Numbered from the stretch's first letter, positions 1 through 8,347 are shown. The stretch is 64,000 bases of DNA from an uncultured Lachnospiraceae bacterium (GCA_902781655.1 CACZJZ010000005.1:1-64000); one strand, 5' to 3'. Notes: generated by a model from the sequence alone, not told the origin. Translations and numbers: made by a program.

Positions 1-15
1 TAAGAAGAAAAAAAT

Positions 16-107
16 GCTTACCGCGGCGAGAAAATTTTGCTTACCAGGCGGAGAAAAAACTCCTTACCGCCGGCTGTAAAATCAGCTTACCGCGCACATA
101 AATCTCC
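16..107. repeat. Four degenerate 23-bp direct repeats
   Basis: The core (G/C)CTTACC occurs at 16, 39, 62 and 85, exactly 23 bp apart. Each core is followed by a GC-rich stretch and then an A-rich stretch. Regular spacing near two helical turns suggests a binding array, such as transposase-binding repeats at an insertion-sequence end or plasmid-type iterons, just upstream of the ORF at 116. The window edge hides whether more copies lie to the left. Confidence 0.6.
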
Positions 108-115
108 TCTCAGAT

Positions 116-574
116 ATGGAAATCTATGTTGATAATCTTGCCGGAATGCAATTTAGAAACATCAACAAAATGATTGAACAGACACGTGTGCGTCTTCAAA
201 ATAAAGGCATTTCAGATGAAGACCATTACATGAAGACTTTAGAAGCTGCAACTATATCTGAAGACAACTATTTTAACAATCTTCTTGGAAATGACATTGT
301 CAAAATAGCAAAAGCTATACGAGATGCCCACTGCAAAGATGCAGAAACTGGTGATGCAACCACACCAGTTGACGATATACTTGACTCATTTGAAGAGTTA
401 ATGACTGCCGACAATGCCACTCAGGCTCAGATGGTTATGTACAGCAAGCTTTTCAAAATCAATTTTACCAAAATGGATCCCTATGAATTTAAAACCTTTA
501 CAGACATCTTTCAGAGATACTCGGATCTCTGTAAACCGGTAAAAGGGAATGGTCGCGGCAAGAGGAAAAAATAA
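116..574 (+). CDS. Hypothetical protein in AT-rich edge region
   Basis: A 152-residue frame with no family I recognise. The protein is soluble, mixed-charge and probably helical, with no signal peptide or membrane segment, and ends in a basic tail (GKGNGRGKRKK). The ATG at 116 has no clear Shine-Dalgarno sequence and lies directly after the 23-bp repeat array; the frame is closed by a stop at 77-79, so a longer N-terminus is not possible here. It could be an accessory gene of a mobile element, a small DNA-binding protein or a remnant. It converges on the GNAT-methyltransferase gene, with about 140 bp of AT-rich DNA between. Coding status is moderately sure; function is unknown. Confidence 0.5.
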   Translation: MEIYVDNLAGMQFRNINKMIEQTRVRLQNKGISDEDHYMKTLEAATISEDNYFNNLLGNDIVKIAKAIRDAHCKDAETGDATTPVDDILDSFEELMTADNATQAQMVMYSKLFKINFTKMDPYEFKTFTDIFQRYSDLCKPVKGNGRGKRKK

Positions 575-713
575 CACTTATCTGAAGCTCTGTTTGTTTT
601 TAGCAGCAAACTTTACTTGGACATAGAAAAAGATGTACTTCCTGCAAATAACTGCCATTAGGTATTTACAAAAGTACACCTTTAGTGTCTCTATAGAATG
701 ACATATTAAATAA

Positions 714-2003
714 TTATACTTTTTTACATATATACAAAAGATGATTTGTATTCCCAAGCAATTCCCTTTTTTCTGAGTATGACATATACCAATCTGAAAG
801 TCTCTTAAAGTCATCGTCGGAGATTGCAAAATCGGCCCGATGCTCAATTGGCTCAATAAGTCCGTCCACACCTGCCGTTGTAATATACGTCACATTTTTA
901 TTCTTAAACAGATTCTCAAATTCTGAAATATCATAACCGGTAAAGAGTTGTTCTTTAAAATGTCTAATCTTATTATCGTCTGTAAAATTCAATTCCTGTC
1001 CTTTAGACCAATTTCCATAAAAGTAATTTGAATACATAATTGCATATACTGATATAAATGCAAACATTATCACTCCATCTGGTCTGGTTACTCTGATAGC
1101 TTCGTCGATTGCCCTATTAACTTCTTCGCTCTCGTACAAGTGATATAGTGGTCCAAATACAAGTGTAACATCAAAGCTATTATCTTCTAACATATTAAGA
1201 TTTGTGGCATCTGCCTTAATTGACCTTATATTACTGATACTCTTGCTTTTATCCTTTAGAATTTCCAAATTCTTATCAACAAGTTCAACGGCAGTTACAT
1301 CCATTCCTTCTTTTGCCAGGGCTATGGAATATCTTCCTGTTCCTGCTCCTATTTCCAAAATCTTTGAATTATTATCACAAAACCTGTGGATATAATTCAT
1401 CGTCGTAGTAAATTCAAGTCTCCCATGCACAGTTCTTTCAAGGCGACCATCCTCTTCATATTGAGAGTAAAATTTGTTGATGATTTCTTCCCTTGAAGAA
1501 CCTTCCTCAATCTCATTTATCCTTGTAAAATACTCTTTTTCATTTTCATGATGAATATATGCTCCATTTTTTATCTGCACACGGAGGCTTGCAGGATTAT
1601 CTTTATTAACAGACATATACACTTCATGAATGCACATCTGCCTTGCCTTTGTAAGAGTAAGTTCCAGCCCTTTCGTTGCATATCCCTTTCCACGATATTT
1701 TTTTGAAATGCAATAGCCAATATGTCCAGGTCCTTCCCTCAAAAAATCATTCAAACAATGTCTCAAATTAAAAACACCGACATAAACATCTTCATCAACA
1801 AGCACATATGTAGTATCAGGAACAAATCCTTCAGGAAGATTTTTCCCCATTGACCAATCTCTCTTTTTCTCAATCCACTCAAGAAACTGCTCATAGCTAT
1901 AACCGTATACATTATTCATGTACCCGTTTTCATTTTCAGGAAAGGACATATAAAGCTCATATGTTTTTCGATAATCAGAATCCTGTACACTTACTAGTTC
2001 CAT
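714..2003 (-). CDS. GNAT acetyltransferase-SAM methyltransferase fusion
   Basis: The 429-residue protein has two enzymatic halves. Residues about 1-165 resemble a GNAT N-acetyltransferase of the RimJ type, including the acetyl-CoA loop region YRGKGYATKG. Residues about 175-429 are a class I SAM-dependent methyltransferase with motif I ILEIGAGTGRYSIALA and a later RVTRPDGVIMFAF segment. The substrate cannot be read from the sequence; a small molecule or antibiotic is possible because such fusions often sit in accessory DNA. The ATG at 2003 has a GGAGG at 2011-2015. Upstream lie a consensus promoter, a 35-codon ORF and a terminator-like hairpin, which suggests attenuation. The gene is AT-rich compared with the chromosome to its right, consistent with transfer. 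Confidence 0.85.
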   Translation of the reverse strand: MELVSVQDSDYRKTYELYMSFPENENGYMNNVYGYSYEQFLEWIEKKRDWSMGKNLPEGFVPDTTYVLVDEDVYVGVFNLRHCLNDFLREGPGHIGYCISKKYRGKGYATKGLELTLTKARQMCIHEVYMSVNKDNPASLRVQIKNGAYIHHENEKEYFTRINEIEEGSSREEIINKFYSQYEEDGRLERTVHGRLEFTTTMNYIHRFCDNNSKILEIGAGTGRYSIALAKEGMDVTAVELVDKNLEILKDKSKSISNIRSIKADATNLNMLEDNSFDVTLVFGPLYHLYESEEVNRAIDEAIRVTRPDGVIMFAFISVYAIMYSNYFYGNWSKGQELNFTDDNKIRHFKEQLFTGYDISEFENLFKNKNVTYITTAGVDGLIEPIEHRADFAISDDDFKRLSDWYMSYSEKRELLGNTNHLLYICKKV

Positions 2004-2035
2004 AACAAATCCTCCATTTTCATTTTATATAAAGA

Positions 2036-2070
2036 AAGCCTCATCAAACCACTATAGTCTGATGAGGCTT
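2036..2070 (-). terminator. Terminator-like hairpin, possible attenuator
   Basis: The arms AAGCCTCATCA and TGATGAGGCTT pair perfectly over 11 bp around a 13-nt loop. On the minus strand the stem is followed by TCTTTATAT. It lies between the 35-codon ORF and the start of the GNAT-methyltransferase gene, about 30 nt before its ATG, so read-through would be needed to express the enzyme from the promoter at 2243-2271. Confidence 0.65.
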
Positions 2071-2100
2071 CACTCTTTATTATATGTTTTAACAATATCA

Positions 2101-2208
2101 CTAAATATATTGTCGTTCCTCATCATCTACAACACCAAAAGTCCCCTGATTTGTATTCACGGGATTAGAATTTGGTGTATTAAAATTATTGAGGGATGTA
2201 TATTTCAT
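2101..2208 (-). CDS. 35-residue leader peptide or small protein
   Basis: A small ORF too short for routine gene calling. It starts at ATG 2208 with GTAGGA about 9 nt upstream and ends with TAG at 2101-2103. The peptide is rich in Asn and Thr, starts MKYTSLNNFNTPNSNP and ends VVDDEERQYI. It is the first ORF after the strong promoter at 2243-2271 and is followed by the hairpin at 2036-2070 and then the GNAT-methyltransferase gene. That order is typical of a translated attenuator leader, for example drug-responsive ones, but a free-standing small protein cannot be excluded. I recognise no homologue. Confidence 0.5.
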   Translation of the reverse strand: MKYTSLNNFNTPNSNPVNTNQGTFGVVDDEERQYI

Positions 2209-2242
2209 ATTTTTTCCTACTTTTTCAATTTTTTTATTTTTG

Positions 2243-2271
2243 AGTATAATCATGTGCCTTCGTCATGTCAA
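2243..2271 (-). promoter_or_regulatory. Consensus sigma-A promoter for leader/GNAT-methyltransferase
   Basis: On the minus strand a perfect -35 TTGACA (2266-2271) is separated by 17 bp from the -10 TATACT (2243-2248). It begins about 10 bp downstream of the stop of the grpB-like gene and drives the 35-codon ORF and, past the hairpin, the fusion enzyme. Confidence 0.75.
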
Positions 2272-2281
2272 CCAAAAATCC

Positions 2282-2785
2282 TCACATCATAGAATAAATA
2301 TTCTCTATAACCGGCGCCTTGTGTTCAATATATTTATCAATATCCTCCGGATACAAGGAAGCAGCCTCCACCTTAATTTTACTATATTCATTTACAGCCT
2401 CTGGATGCACTCTGAGATAATCCCTGAATGCAAGATGTCTTTTCAACTCCAAAGAATCCTCCGGGCACACGTATAAATGATGTTGCTGTAAATGTTCTTT
2501 GCCTTCATATGCGAAAGCTTCTCTCCCAGGTATTCCGAGATTTCCTTCATGGATGTAACCAATTTTATTAAGGGCTGATATAGCATTATTAAGATTTTCA
2601 TTTTTTACAACAATATCAATGTCTATAATTGGCTTAGCCGCCAATCCTTTAACTGACGTACTGCCGACATGCTCAATAGAAATAGCAATCTCTCCGAGTG
2701 CCTGACTAAGTTCAGTTTTTATGTCAATATAGTCCTGCTTCCACTTTTCATCATATGGAAGTACAACAACATGTTTTGTTCTCAT
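2282..2785 (-). CDS. GrpB/UPF0157 family nucleotidyltransferase-fold protein
   Basis: The 167-residue protein matches the GrpB (UPF0157) family: an N-terminal VVLPYDEKWKQDYIDIK segment, the conserved HVGSTSVKGLAAKP motif and IIDIDIVV, which resemble a nucleotidyltransferase-type active site (GS plus D-x-D). Members are often fused to dephospho-CoA kinase, but their role is poorly defined. The ATG lies 4 nt after the isochorismatase-family stop, with ATGGAGAA inside the preceding gene as ribosome binding site, so the two are probably co-transcribed. Full length for the family. It belongs to the AT-rich accessory patch. Confidence 0.85.
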   Translation of the reverse strand: MRTKHVVVLPYDEKWKQDYIDIKTELSQALGEIAISIEHVGSTSVKGLAAKPIIDIDIVVKNENLNNAISALNKIGYIHEGNLGIPGREAFAYEGKEHLQQHHLYVCPEDSLELKRHLAFRDYLRVHPEAVNEYSKIKVEAASLYPEDIDKYIEHKAPVIENIYSMM

Positions 2786-2789
2786 TAAG

Positions 2790-3314
2790 CTATTTCTCCA
2801 TCATTTCAATTGCTTCTTCCAAAGAAATGCAATCGGCAAATCTCTTTGGCCACATCATTTCATTGTAATATTTATAAGTCGTTTCGCCATCCATGTAATC
2901 ATTATCAAATTTAGAATTCGTCCCATTTGGAATGATTACTCTGTATCCTCTTTCAAAAGCTGATTTCACAGAGGCATCAATACAGAAGTTAGTCTGAAGT
3001 CCCACAATCATAAGTACTTTATCTTTCTGTTTATCAAGATACGTGGCAAGCTCTTTATTCCCAAAACAACTGTTAATCTCTTTTACAAAAATCTTATCAC
3101 CAGCTTCTGGAGCAACTTGATCAACTATCTCAAAATCTACATCACCAATAGAAAATCCTGTCCCCGGACCATCATCGTGTTGAACATAAATAACCTCAAC
3201 ACTATTCTTCCTTGCGGCATCAATGATACTTGTCACATTCTTTATGAATCCATCAAAATCATATAATCTTTCGTCCGTAATTCCTTTTTGTATATCTATT
3301 ACAATGAGCTTCAC
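2790..3314 (-). CDS. Isochorismatase-family cysteine hydrolase
   Basis: A cysteine hydrolase of the isochorismatase/nicotinamidase superfamily. The three catalytic positions are visible: Asp in VIDIQKG, Lys in IFVKEINSCF and Cys in LQTNFCIDASV, the last preceded by the usual bulge region. The substrate (isochorismate, nicotinamide, a carbamoyl compound or another amide) cannot be assigned. I start it at GTG 3314 rather than the ATG at 3356, because GGAGG at 3323-3327 lies 8 nt upstream and the family core starts right after this codon. It is followed at 4 nt by the GrpB-family gene. It lies 66 nt downstream of rlmD on the same strand. Confidence 0.85.
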   Translation of the reverse strand: MKLIVIDIQKGITDERLYDFDGFIKNVTSIIDAARKNSVEVIYVQHDDGPGTGFSIGDVDFEIVDQVAPEAGDKIFVKEINSCFGNKELATYLDKQKDKVLMIVGLQTNFCIDASVKSAFERGYRVIIPNGTNSKFDNDYMDGETTYKYYNEMMWPKRFADCISLEEAIEMMEK

Positions 3315-3380
3315 TCTATATTCCTCCAAGTCCGATCTATAGTTACCGTGGTACATTAAGCTGTAAGATAAATTTGCTTC

Positions 3381-5195
3381 TTATATCATCTGAAAATGCC
3401 TCAAAGCATCCTCTATCGCCTTAACCTTTTCCTCCGGACATCCAGGCTGTCTGCTATTCTCAGATTTTGGCTTATTGTAATTTTCACGCTCTATGATCCC
3501 ATGTTTCTGCTTAACCTGTGCAATGTTCAGGTTTGTTACATGAAATCCGTATTTCTCCTGCACCCACTCCCCAATCTCTTTGTATGTTGCCTTAGCTTCA
3601 GCACTTGTAAGATCAAGTTCATCCATATCTAGCTTAACATTGACATGATGCTTTGCCTCATGAAGTTTGGACAATAAACATACCGTTTCTATCCCCGCCG
3701 TCCACGGGAACATGTCAACGCAGACCGCCTTCTGCAGGCGGTATCCCGCGAGATAAAACGCCGGAATATCCCGCGCCAGGCTTGTGGGCTTGCAGGAGAT
3801 ATATAGAATATTCGGGACCTGATACTGCAAAATCTTCGGCAGAGCCTTCGGATGGATCCCGTCCCGCGGCGGATCGAGGACGATCACGTCCGGTTTGTCC
3901 GGGATCTGATCGATCACCTTCAGCACATCCCCTGCGATAAATTTGCAGTTTGTAAGTCCATTCACCACGGCATTCTCCCTTGCCGCCTGTACAGCCTCCT
4001 CCACGATCTCGACACCGACGACCTTTCGCGCGGATTTTGCCATCAGCTGGGAAATTGTGCCAGTTCCGGAATACAGATCAAACAGGACCGGCCTTCTGTC
4101 CGCGTCGCATTCTCCGGTTCTGGGATGACAATCCTCCTGCGCGGCTGCTTCCGTCTTCCTATCATCCATACCCGTACCGCAGATGCCCTGCAGATAGTCC
4201 CGCGCCGTCTGGTACAGGACCTCCGCTCCCTCGCTGTTCGTCTGGAAGAAGGAGAATGGTGTCACGCGGAATTTGAGTCCCAGAATTTCCTCCGTGAAGC
4301 TGTCCTCTCCGAACAGGATCTCCGTCCCTTGATCGATCACCGCGTCCGCCAGCGAATCATTATGGGTGTGCAGAATGCCGCGAATCGTGCCCTCAAGCGG
4401 AAGGGCAAGCAGCGTCTCCGCCCACAGTCTGATGTCCTCTGCGTGCTCCTCCTGCGTCGTCGTCACAAGGTCCACCAGAATTTCCCCGGTGTGCCGTGCC
4501 TTGCGGATCAGGAGATGGCGCAGGAAACCCTGATGATGCATCCGGTGATAACAGGTTACAGCCTTGTCCGCATACCGCTGTCCCCAGAAATCGCGCGTTG
4601 ACCGTAGAATAGCCCGGAAATCCGCATCCACGATGCAGCAGTCTGTCACCGTCAGGATGTCATAGAACCCGCCGCGCCGGTGCTGCCCCACCGCCAGCGG
4701 ACCGTCCCGGTACTCGTCCCCGAATGTGAACTCCATCTTATTCCGATATTCGTAGACCGCCGGCGACGTCTTGATTCCCTGAAAGTCAAAATGCGACCCG
4801 GACGGATTCTGCGCCATCCACCCGCTGTTCTCAGGATCGGGAGTCGTCCGCTTCACCGCGGCTTCTGCCTCGCCGACTGCCTGATCCAGGAGCGCCTTCA
4901 CCTGCTGCGCCTTGAGTTTTGTCGTCTCCTCATAAGGAAGATTCTGCCACGTGCAGCCTCCGCAGACGCCGAAATGCGGGCACCTGGGTGCCGTCTCAAG
5001 CGGAGAGGGGGAAATGACCCGGAGGAGTCTTGCCTCCGCGCGCTTCTCCCCATGCTTTTTCTGAATCTGTGCCTCGACCGTCTGCCCCTCCACTGTATTC
5101 TTGACTGTGACGGTTCCCTGCTCCGTCCGGACCAGTCCGCGGTTTGGAAATGCGACGCGATCCACGCGTCCCGTGATGATGTCGCCCTTCTTCAT
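3381..5195 (-). CDS. rlmD: 23S rRNA (uracil-5-)-methyltransferase RlmD/RumA with extra C-terminal domain
   Basis: RumA-type enzyme that methylates C5 of a 23S rRNA uracil. A TRAM domain covers about residues 1-60; an Fe-S cluster site has Cys72, Cys78, Cys81 and Cys186 or 187; the SAM domain shows DLYSGTGT (373-380) and VLDPPRDG (439-446); the catalytic Cys is C468 in ISCKPTSLARD. A further domain of about 90 residues (from about 512, ending DALRHFQMI) follows the normal enzyme; I recall it from other Clostridia but know no function for it. I chose ATG 5195 (GAGGT 6 nt upstream) over an upstream TTG at 5282. DNA coding for the extra domain is clearly more AT-rich than the rest of the gene. 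Confidence 0.9.
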   Translation of the reverse strand: MKKGDIITGRVDRVAFPNRGLVRTEQGTVTVKNTVEGQTVEAQIQKKHGEKRAEARLLRVISPSPLETAPRCPHFGVCGGCTWQNLPYEETTKLKAQQVKALLDQAVGEAEAAVKRTTPDPENSGWMAQNPSGSHFDFQGIKTSPAVYEYRNKMEFTFGDEYRDGPLAVGQHRRGGFYDILTVTDCCIVDADFRAILRSTRDFWGQRYADKAVTCYHRMHHQGFLRHLLIRKARHTGEILVDLVTTTQEEHAEDIRLWAETLLALPLEGTIRGILHTHNDSLADAVIDQGTEILFGEDSFTEEILGLKFRVTPFSFFQTNSEGAEVLYQTARDYLQGICGTGMDDRKTEAAAQEDCHPRTGECDADRRPVLFDLYSGTGTISQLMAKSARKVVGVEIVEEAVQAARENAVVNGLTNCKFIAGDVLKVIDQIPDKPDVIVLDPPRDGIHPKALPKILQYQVPNILYISCKPTSLARDIPAFYLAGYRLQKAVCVDMFPWTAGIETVCLLSKLHEAKHHVNVKLDMDELDLTSAEAKATYKEIGEWVQEKYGFHVTNLNIAQVKQKHGIIERENYNKPKSENSRQPGCPEEKVKAIEDALRHFQMI

Positions 5196-5250
5196 ATCGA
5201 TACCTCGTGTCTCTTTTTCCGTGACAGCCAGATGTCCCTGCACAGAAGAA

Positions 5251-5271
5251 GGCGATCCGCCCTGGATCGCC
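5251..5271 (-). terminator. Short GC-rich hairpin before rlmD
   Basis: The arms GGCGATCC and GGATCGCC form an 8-bp stem with a 5-nt loop. On the minus strand it is followed by TTCTTCT. It lies between the small membrane protein gene and rlmD and could terminate the upstream transcript. The T-tract is weak. Confidence 0.4.
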
Positions 5272-5389
5272 TCACTCTTCAATACTATTTTGCCTTGCTC
5301 TTTGGCACAATGATCATGAAGCCATTTTCCCGCTCTTTTCCCACTTTGTCTGTGCCATGCAGGTTTCTGTTATCCTTCATCCGGATCGG

Positions 5390-5704
5390 TCATTCCACCG
5401 GAATGCTGTCTTCTTCGTGCTCCTTCTCTGCCTTCGCCTTTTCTTCCTTTACTGCCTCGCGGGCCGCCTCTTCCTCCTCGGCATCCTCGCTCTCGTAATC
5501 ATCGTCAAAATCGTCGTCATAATCCTCGAAATAATCCGGGGTCATGAACCGGTACACGCCGTAGGCAACTGCCGCAACACAGGCGATCACACCGATCACC
5601 GCCAGGATCCAGAGAAGCGGATTTGTCTTATGATCGTCCTTCCTGTTCAGAATATCATCCATTTTTTTCATCGCCAGAAGATCCTCCCATCGGTCATCCT
5701 TCAT
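5390..5704 (-). CDS. Small single-pass membrane protein with acidic C-terminus
   Basis: The 104-residue protein has a charged N-terminus, one strong transmembrane helix (about residues 29-51, LLWILAVIGVIACVAAVAYG) and a very acidic tail (DYFEDYDDDFDDDYESED, then Glu/Lys-rich sequence). I do not know the family or function. Orientation is probably N-in with the acidic tail outside, but that is inference. The ATG at 5704 has GGAGG 5 nt upstream; the frame continues upstream to 5752 without a better ribosome binding site. It lies between pcrA and rlmD on the same strand and may be co-transcribed with pcrA. Confidence 0.7.
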   Translation of the reverse strand: MKDDRWEDLLAMKKMDDILNRKDDHKTNPLLWILAVIGVIACVAAVAYGVYRFMTPDYFEDYDDDFDDDYESEDAEEEEAAREAVKEEKAKAEKEHEEDSIPVE

Positions 5705-5782
5705 CATGCCCTCCTCTTCTCTTTTTCCACAGCTTCCAATTGTATATTCCATGCCGCGAAAAAATATCTGAAGTATTAGTAA

Positions 5783-8266
5783 CTATAGCACCTTTTCGAG
5801 CTTCGCAAAAGCGGCATACATGACTTTCTGCCCATATGTGTCGAATTTCACTGTCACCTTGTAATCGCGCGGCGTCTCTTCAATCTGTTCCACCACGCCC
5901 TCGCCGAATTTTACATGGCGCACCCGGTCCCCGACCTCATAGGAGGGCTTCTCCATCTGAAACGAGGAACCCTTCTTTAAACCGGAAAGGCTCTTCGTGC
6001 GGGCAATAAACGGTTTATGCGCATCATCGGTGTGTGTTCCCCGGTACACAGCCTTCGGCCGTCCGTCCGCGCTGTAAGCCGCGGGTCTCGGCTTTTCCTC
6101 CGTATCGTACGCATCGGCATAGGAACGCGCGATACGCCGCGCACCATAGGAAGCGTTTCGTCCATTCCCGCCAGCCTGTCTTCCTGCATAGCCGTAGGTC
6201 ACAAAGGTCCTGCCGTGTCCGGAGCTGCCATAACCCCCATCATCCTCAAACGGCTCGTCCTCTTCTGCGCCATCCTCGTCCCAGTCATCTTCCGACCACG
6301 CATTTCGTTTTGTCAGCTTTCCATCGAGCAGCGTCTGCGGAATCTCATTGACAAACCGGCTCACCGCATTGAAGTGCAGCTCCCCGCGGAGCATCCGGGA
6401 CTTCGCACAGGTCAGCGTCAGCTCTGATTTTGCCCGCGTGATACCGACATAGCAGAGGCGGCGCTCCTCCTCCATCTCCTCCGCGTTCTCCGAGTGAATG
6501 GTCATCTCTCCGGGGAAGATGCCTTCCTCCATGCCCGCCATATAGACGCAGGGGAACTCCAGTCCCTTCGCGGAATGAAGCGTCATAAGGAGGACCCGGT
6601 TGTCGTCCTCGCCCACGCTGTCAATATCGGCGATCAGCGCGACCTCCTCCAGAAAGCCGGAGAGCGTCGCCGGCTCCTCCGCCGCGGACTGTTCATAGGA
6701 GACCGCCTTCGTCACCAGTTCATCGATATTCCCGATGCGATCGTCCGCGTCCTCCTCATCGGATTCCTTCAGCAGCTCGACGTATCCCGTGTCGGCGATC
6801 ACCTTCTTCAGAAGCTCCGACACGGCCGCATCGCTCCCTTCCTTCTCCTCCCGGAACTTCCGGAGGGAGTGAATGAGCTCCGTGAACGGCATAATTTTGG
6901 CGGCAGTGCTCCTGGAGAGCGTCGGAACCTGTCCAGCCCGCTCCAGCGCCTCAAAGAAACTGATGCCATGCGCTGCCGCGAACTCCGCCACCTTATCCTG
7001 CGTCGCCGCGCCGATCCCGCGCTTCGGCACATTCAGGATCCGGCGCACCGCGATGTCGTCGGCCCCGTTGTCCACTGTCTTGAGATACGCCAGCAGGTCC
7101 TTGATTTCCTTCCGCGCATAGAAATTCGTTCCGCCGACCACGTTATACGGAATCGAATCCATCACAAAGCGCTCCTCCAGAACGCGGGCCTGCGCATTTG
7201 TCCGATAGAGCACGGCAAAATCGCGGTAGGACAGACTGTTCTGCCCGTCCATCCTGTCCCGGATATCGTCCGCGATAAACTCCGCCTCCTCCATCGCATC
7301 ACGCAACTGATGAAAGTGCACTCTGGCGCCGGCGCCCTGGCTCGTCCAGAGCGACTTCTCCTTTCGATTCACATTGTTGTGAATCACTGCGTTCGCCGCG
7401 TCGAGAATATTCTGCGTGGAGCGATAATTTTGCTCAAGACGCACCACAAAAGCGTCCGGGAATACCGTCTCAAAATCCAGAATGTTCCGGATATCCGCAC
7501 CGCGAAACTTGTATATCGACTGATCGTCGTCACCCACTACGCAAAGATTCCTGCTGCCAGCCGAAAGCTGCCGGATCAGCTCAAACTGCGCCCGATTCGT
7601 ATCCTGATATTCATCGACATGAATATACTGAAAACGGTTCTGATAATTCTGCAGAACCTCCGCATGGGACGTAAAAAGCTCCACCGTCTTCATCAGCAGA
7701 TCGTCAAAATCCAGCGCATTGTTCTTATGAAGCTCGCTCTGATACTCCTCGTAGCAGTCGGCAATCTGCCGCTCCTGAAACGTGAACGTGTGCTTCTCCC
7801 GATACTGCATCGGCGTCTCCAGCTGATTCTTGGCGCCCGATACCGCACTCAGCACAGTCCGCTCCCGCAGCTGCTTCGGATCGATATTCTGATGCTTCAT
7901 CACCTGCTTCATCAGCGTCTTCTGATCATCCGTGTCATAGATCGTGAAACCCGTCTTATATCCGATCAGATCAATATAACGACGCAGAATCCGCACACAC
8001 ATCGAATGAAACGTCGATACCCAGATACTCTCTGATCCGAAGCCGACCAGCCTGTCCACCCGCTCCCGCATTTCTCCCGCCGCCTTGTTTGTGAACGTGA
8101 TGGCGAGAATATTCCATGGATTCACCCCCTTCTCAATCAGATATGCGATCCGGTGCGTGATCACCCGCGTCTTGCCCGAGCCAGCTCCCGCCAGAATCAG
8201 AACCGGCCCCTCCGTGTGAAAACATGCCTCCTGCTGCTCCTTGTTCAGAGAATCGTAAATACCCAT
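5783..8266 (-). CDS. pcrA: ATP-dependent DNA helicase PcrA/UvrD
   Basis: Superfamily 1A 3'-5' helicase used in nucleotide excision repair, rolling-circle replication and removal of RecA or RNA polymerase. Visible motifs are Walker A LAGAGSGKT near residue 30, VDEYQDTNRAQF (motif II), GDDDQSIYKFRGA (motif III), EQNYRST (motif IV) and TLHSAKGLEFPCVYMAGMEE (motif V), then VGITRAKSELTLT (motif VI). The C-terminal 60 residues are the PcrA-type Tudor-like RNA polymerase interaction domain (YEVGDRVRHVKFGEGVVEQI). At 827 residues it is somewhat longer than usual because of a low-complexity linker. A large palindromic repeat lies just upstream of its start. Confidence 0.95.
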   Translation of the reverse strand: MGIYDSLNKEQQEACFHTEGPVLILAGAGSGKTRVITHRIAYLIEKGVNPWNILAITFTNKAAGEMRERVDRLVGFGSESIWVSTFHSMCVRILRRYIDLIGYKTGFTIYDTDDQKTLMKQVMKHQNIDPKQLRERTVLSAVSGAKNQLETPMQYREKHTFTFQERQIADCYEEYQSELHKNNALDFDDLLMKTVELFTSHAEVLQNYQNRFQYIHVDEYQDTNRAQFELIRQLSAGSRNLCVVGDDDQSIYKFRGADIRNILDFETVFPDAFVVRLEQNYRSTQNILDAANAVIHNNVNRKEKSLWTSQGAGARVHFHQLRDAMEEAEFIADDIRDRMDGQNSLSYRDFAVLYRTNAQARVLEERFVMDSIPYNVVGGTNFYARKEIKDLLAYLKTVDNGADDIAVRRILNVPKRGIGAATQDKVAEFAAAHGISFFEALERAGQVPTLSRSTAAKIMPFTELIHSLRKFREEKEGSDAAVSELLKKVIADTGYVELLKESDEEDADDRIGNIDELVTKAVSYEQSAAEEPATLSGFLEEVALIADIDSVGEDDNRVLLMTLHSAKGLEFPCVYMAGMEEGIFPGEMTIHSENAEEMEEERRLCYVGITRAKSELTLTCAKSRMLRGELHFNAVSRFVNEIPQTLLDGKLTKRNAWSEDDWDEDGAEEDEPFEDDGGYGSSGHGRTFVTYGYAGRQAGGNGRNASYGARRIARSYADAYDTEEKPRPAAYSADGRPKAVYRGTHTDDAHKPFIARTKSLSGLKKGSSFQMEKPSYEVGDRVRHVKFGEGVVEQIEETPRDYKVTVKFDTYGQKVMYAAFAKLEKVL

Positions 8267-8278
8267 ACTACCTCAGAA

Positions 8279-8347
8279 TTGTCCCTGACAAGTTTAGCTT
8301 GTTCGGGACAAAAATTGTCCCGAACAAGCTAAACTCGTCAGGGACAA
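8279..8347. repeat. Paired palindromic repeat, copy A of a dispersed family
   Basis: Two 33-bp units (8279-8311 and 8315-8347) are inverted around AAA, with a single mismatch between the arms. Each unit is itself an imperfect palindrome bounded by TTGTCCC and GGGACAA, with TGACAAG and CTTGTT inside. It fills the gap between the SPFH gene and pcrA. On either strand it can form a long hairpin. Related units lie at 12074-12103, 18550-18562 and 63015-63047. Confidence 0.85.

Noticed and set aside
16-107. CRISPR array
   Set aside because: Only 7 bases per 23-bp unit are well conserved and there are no unique spacers of normal length; no cas genes are visible.
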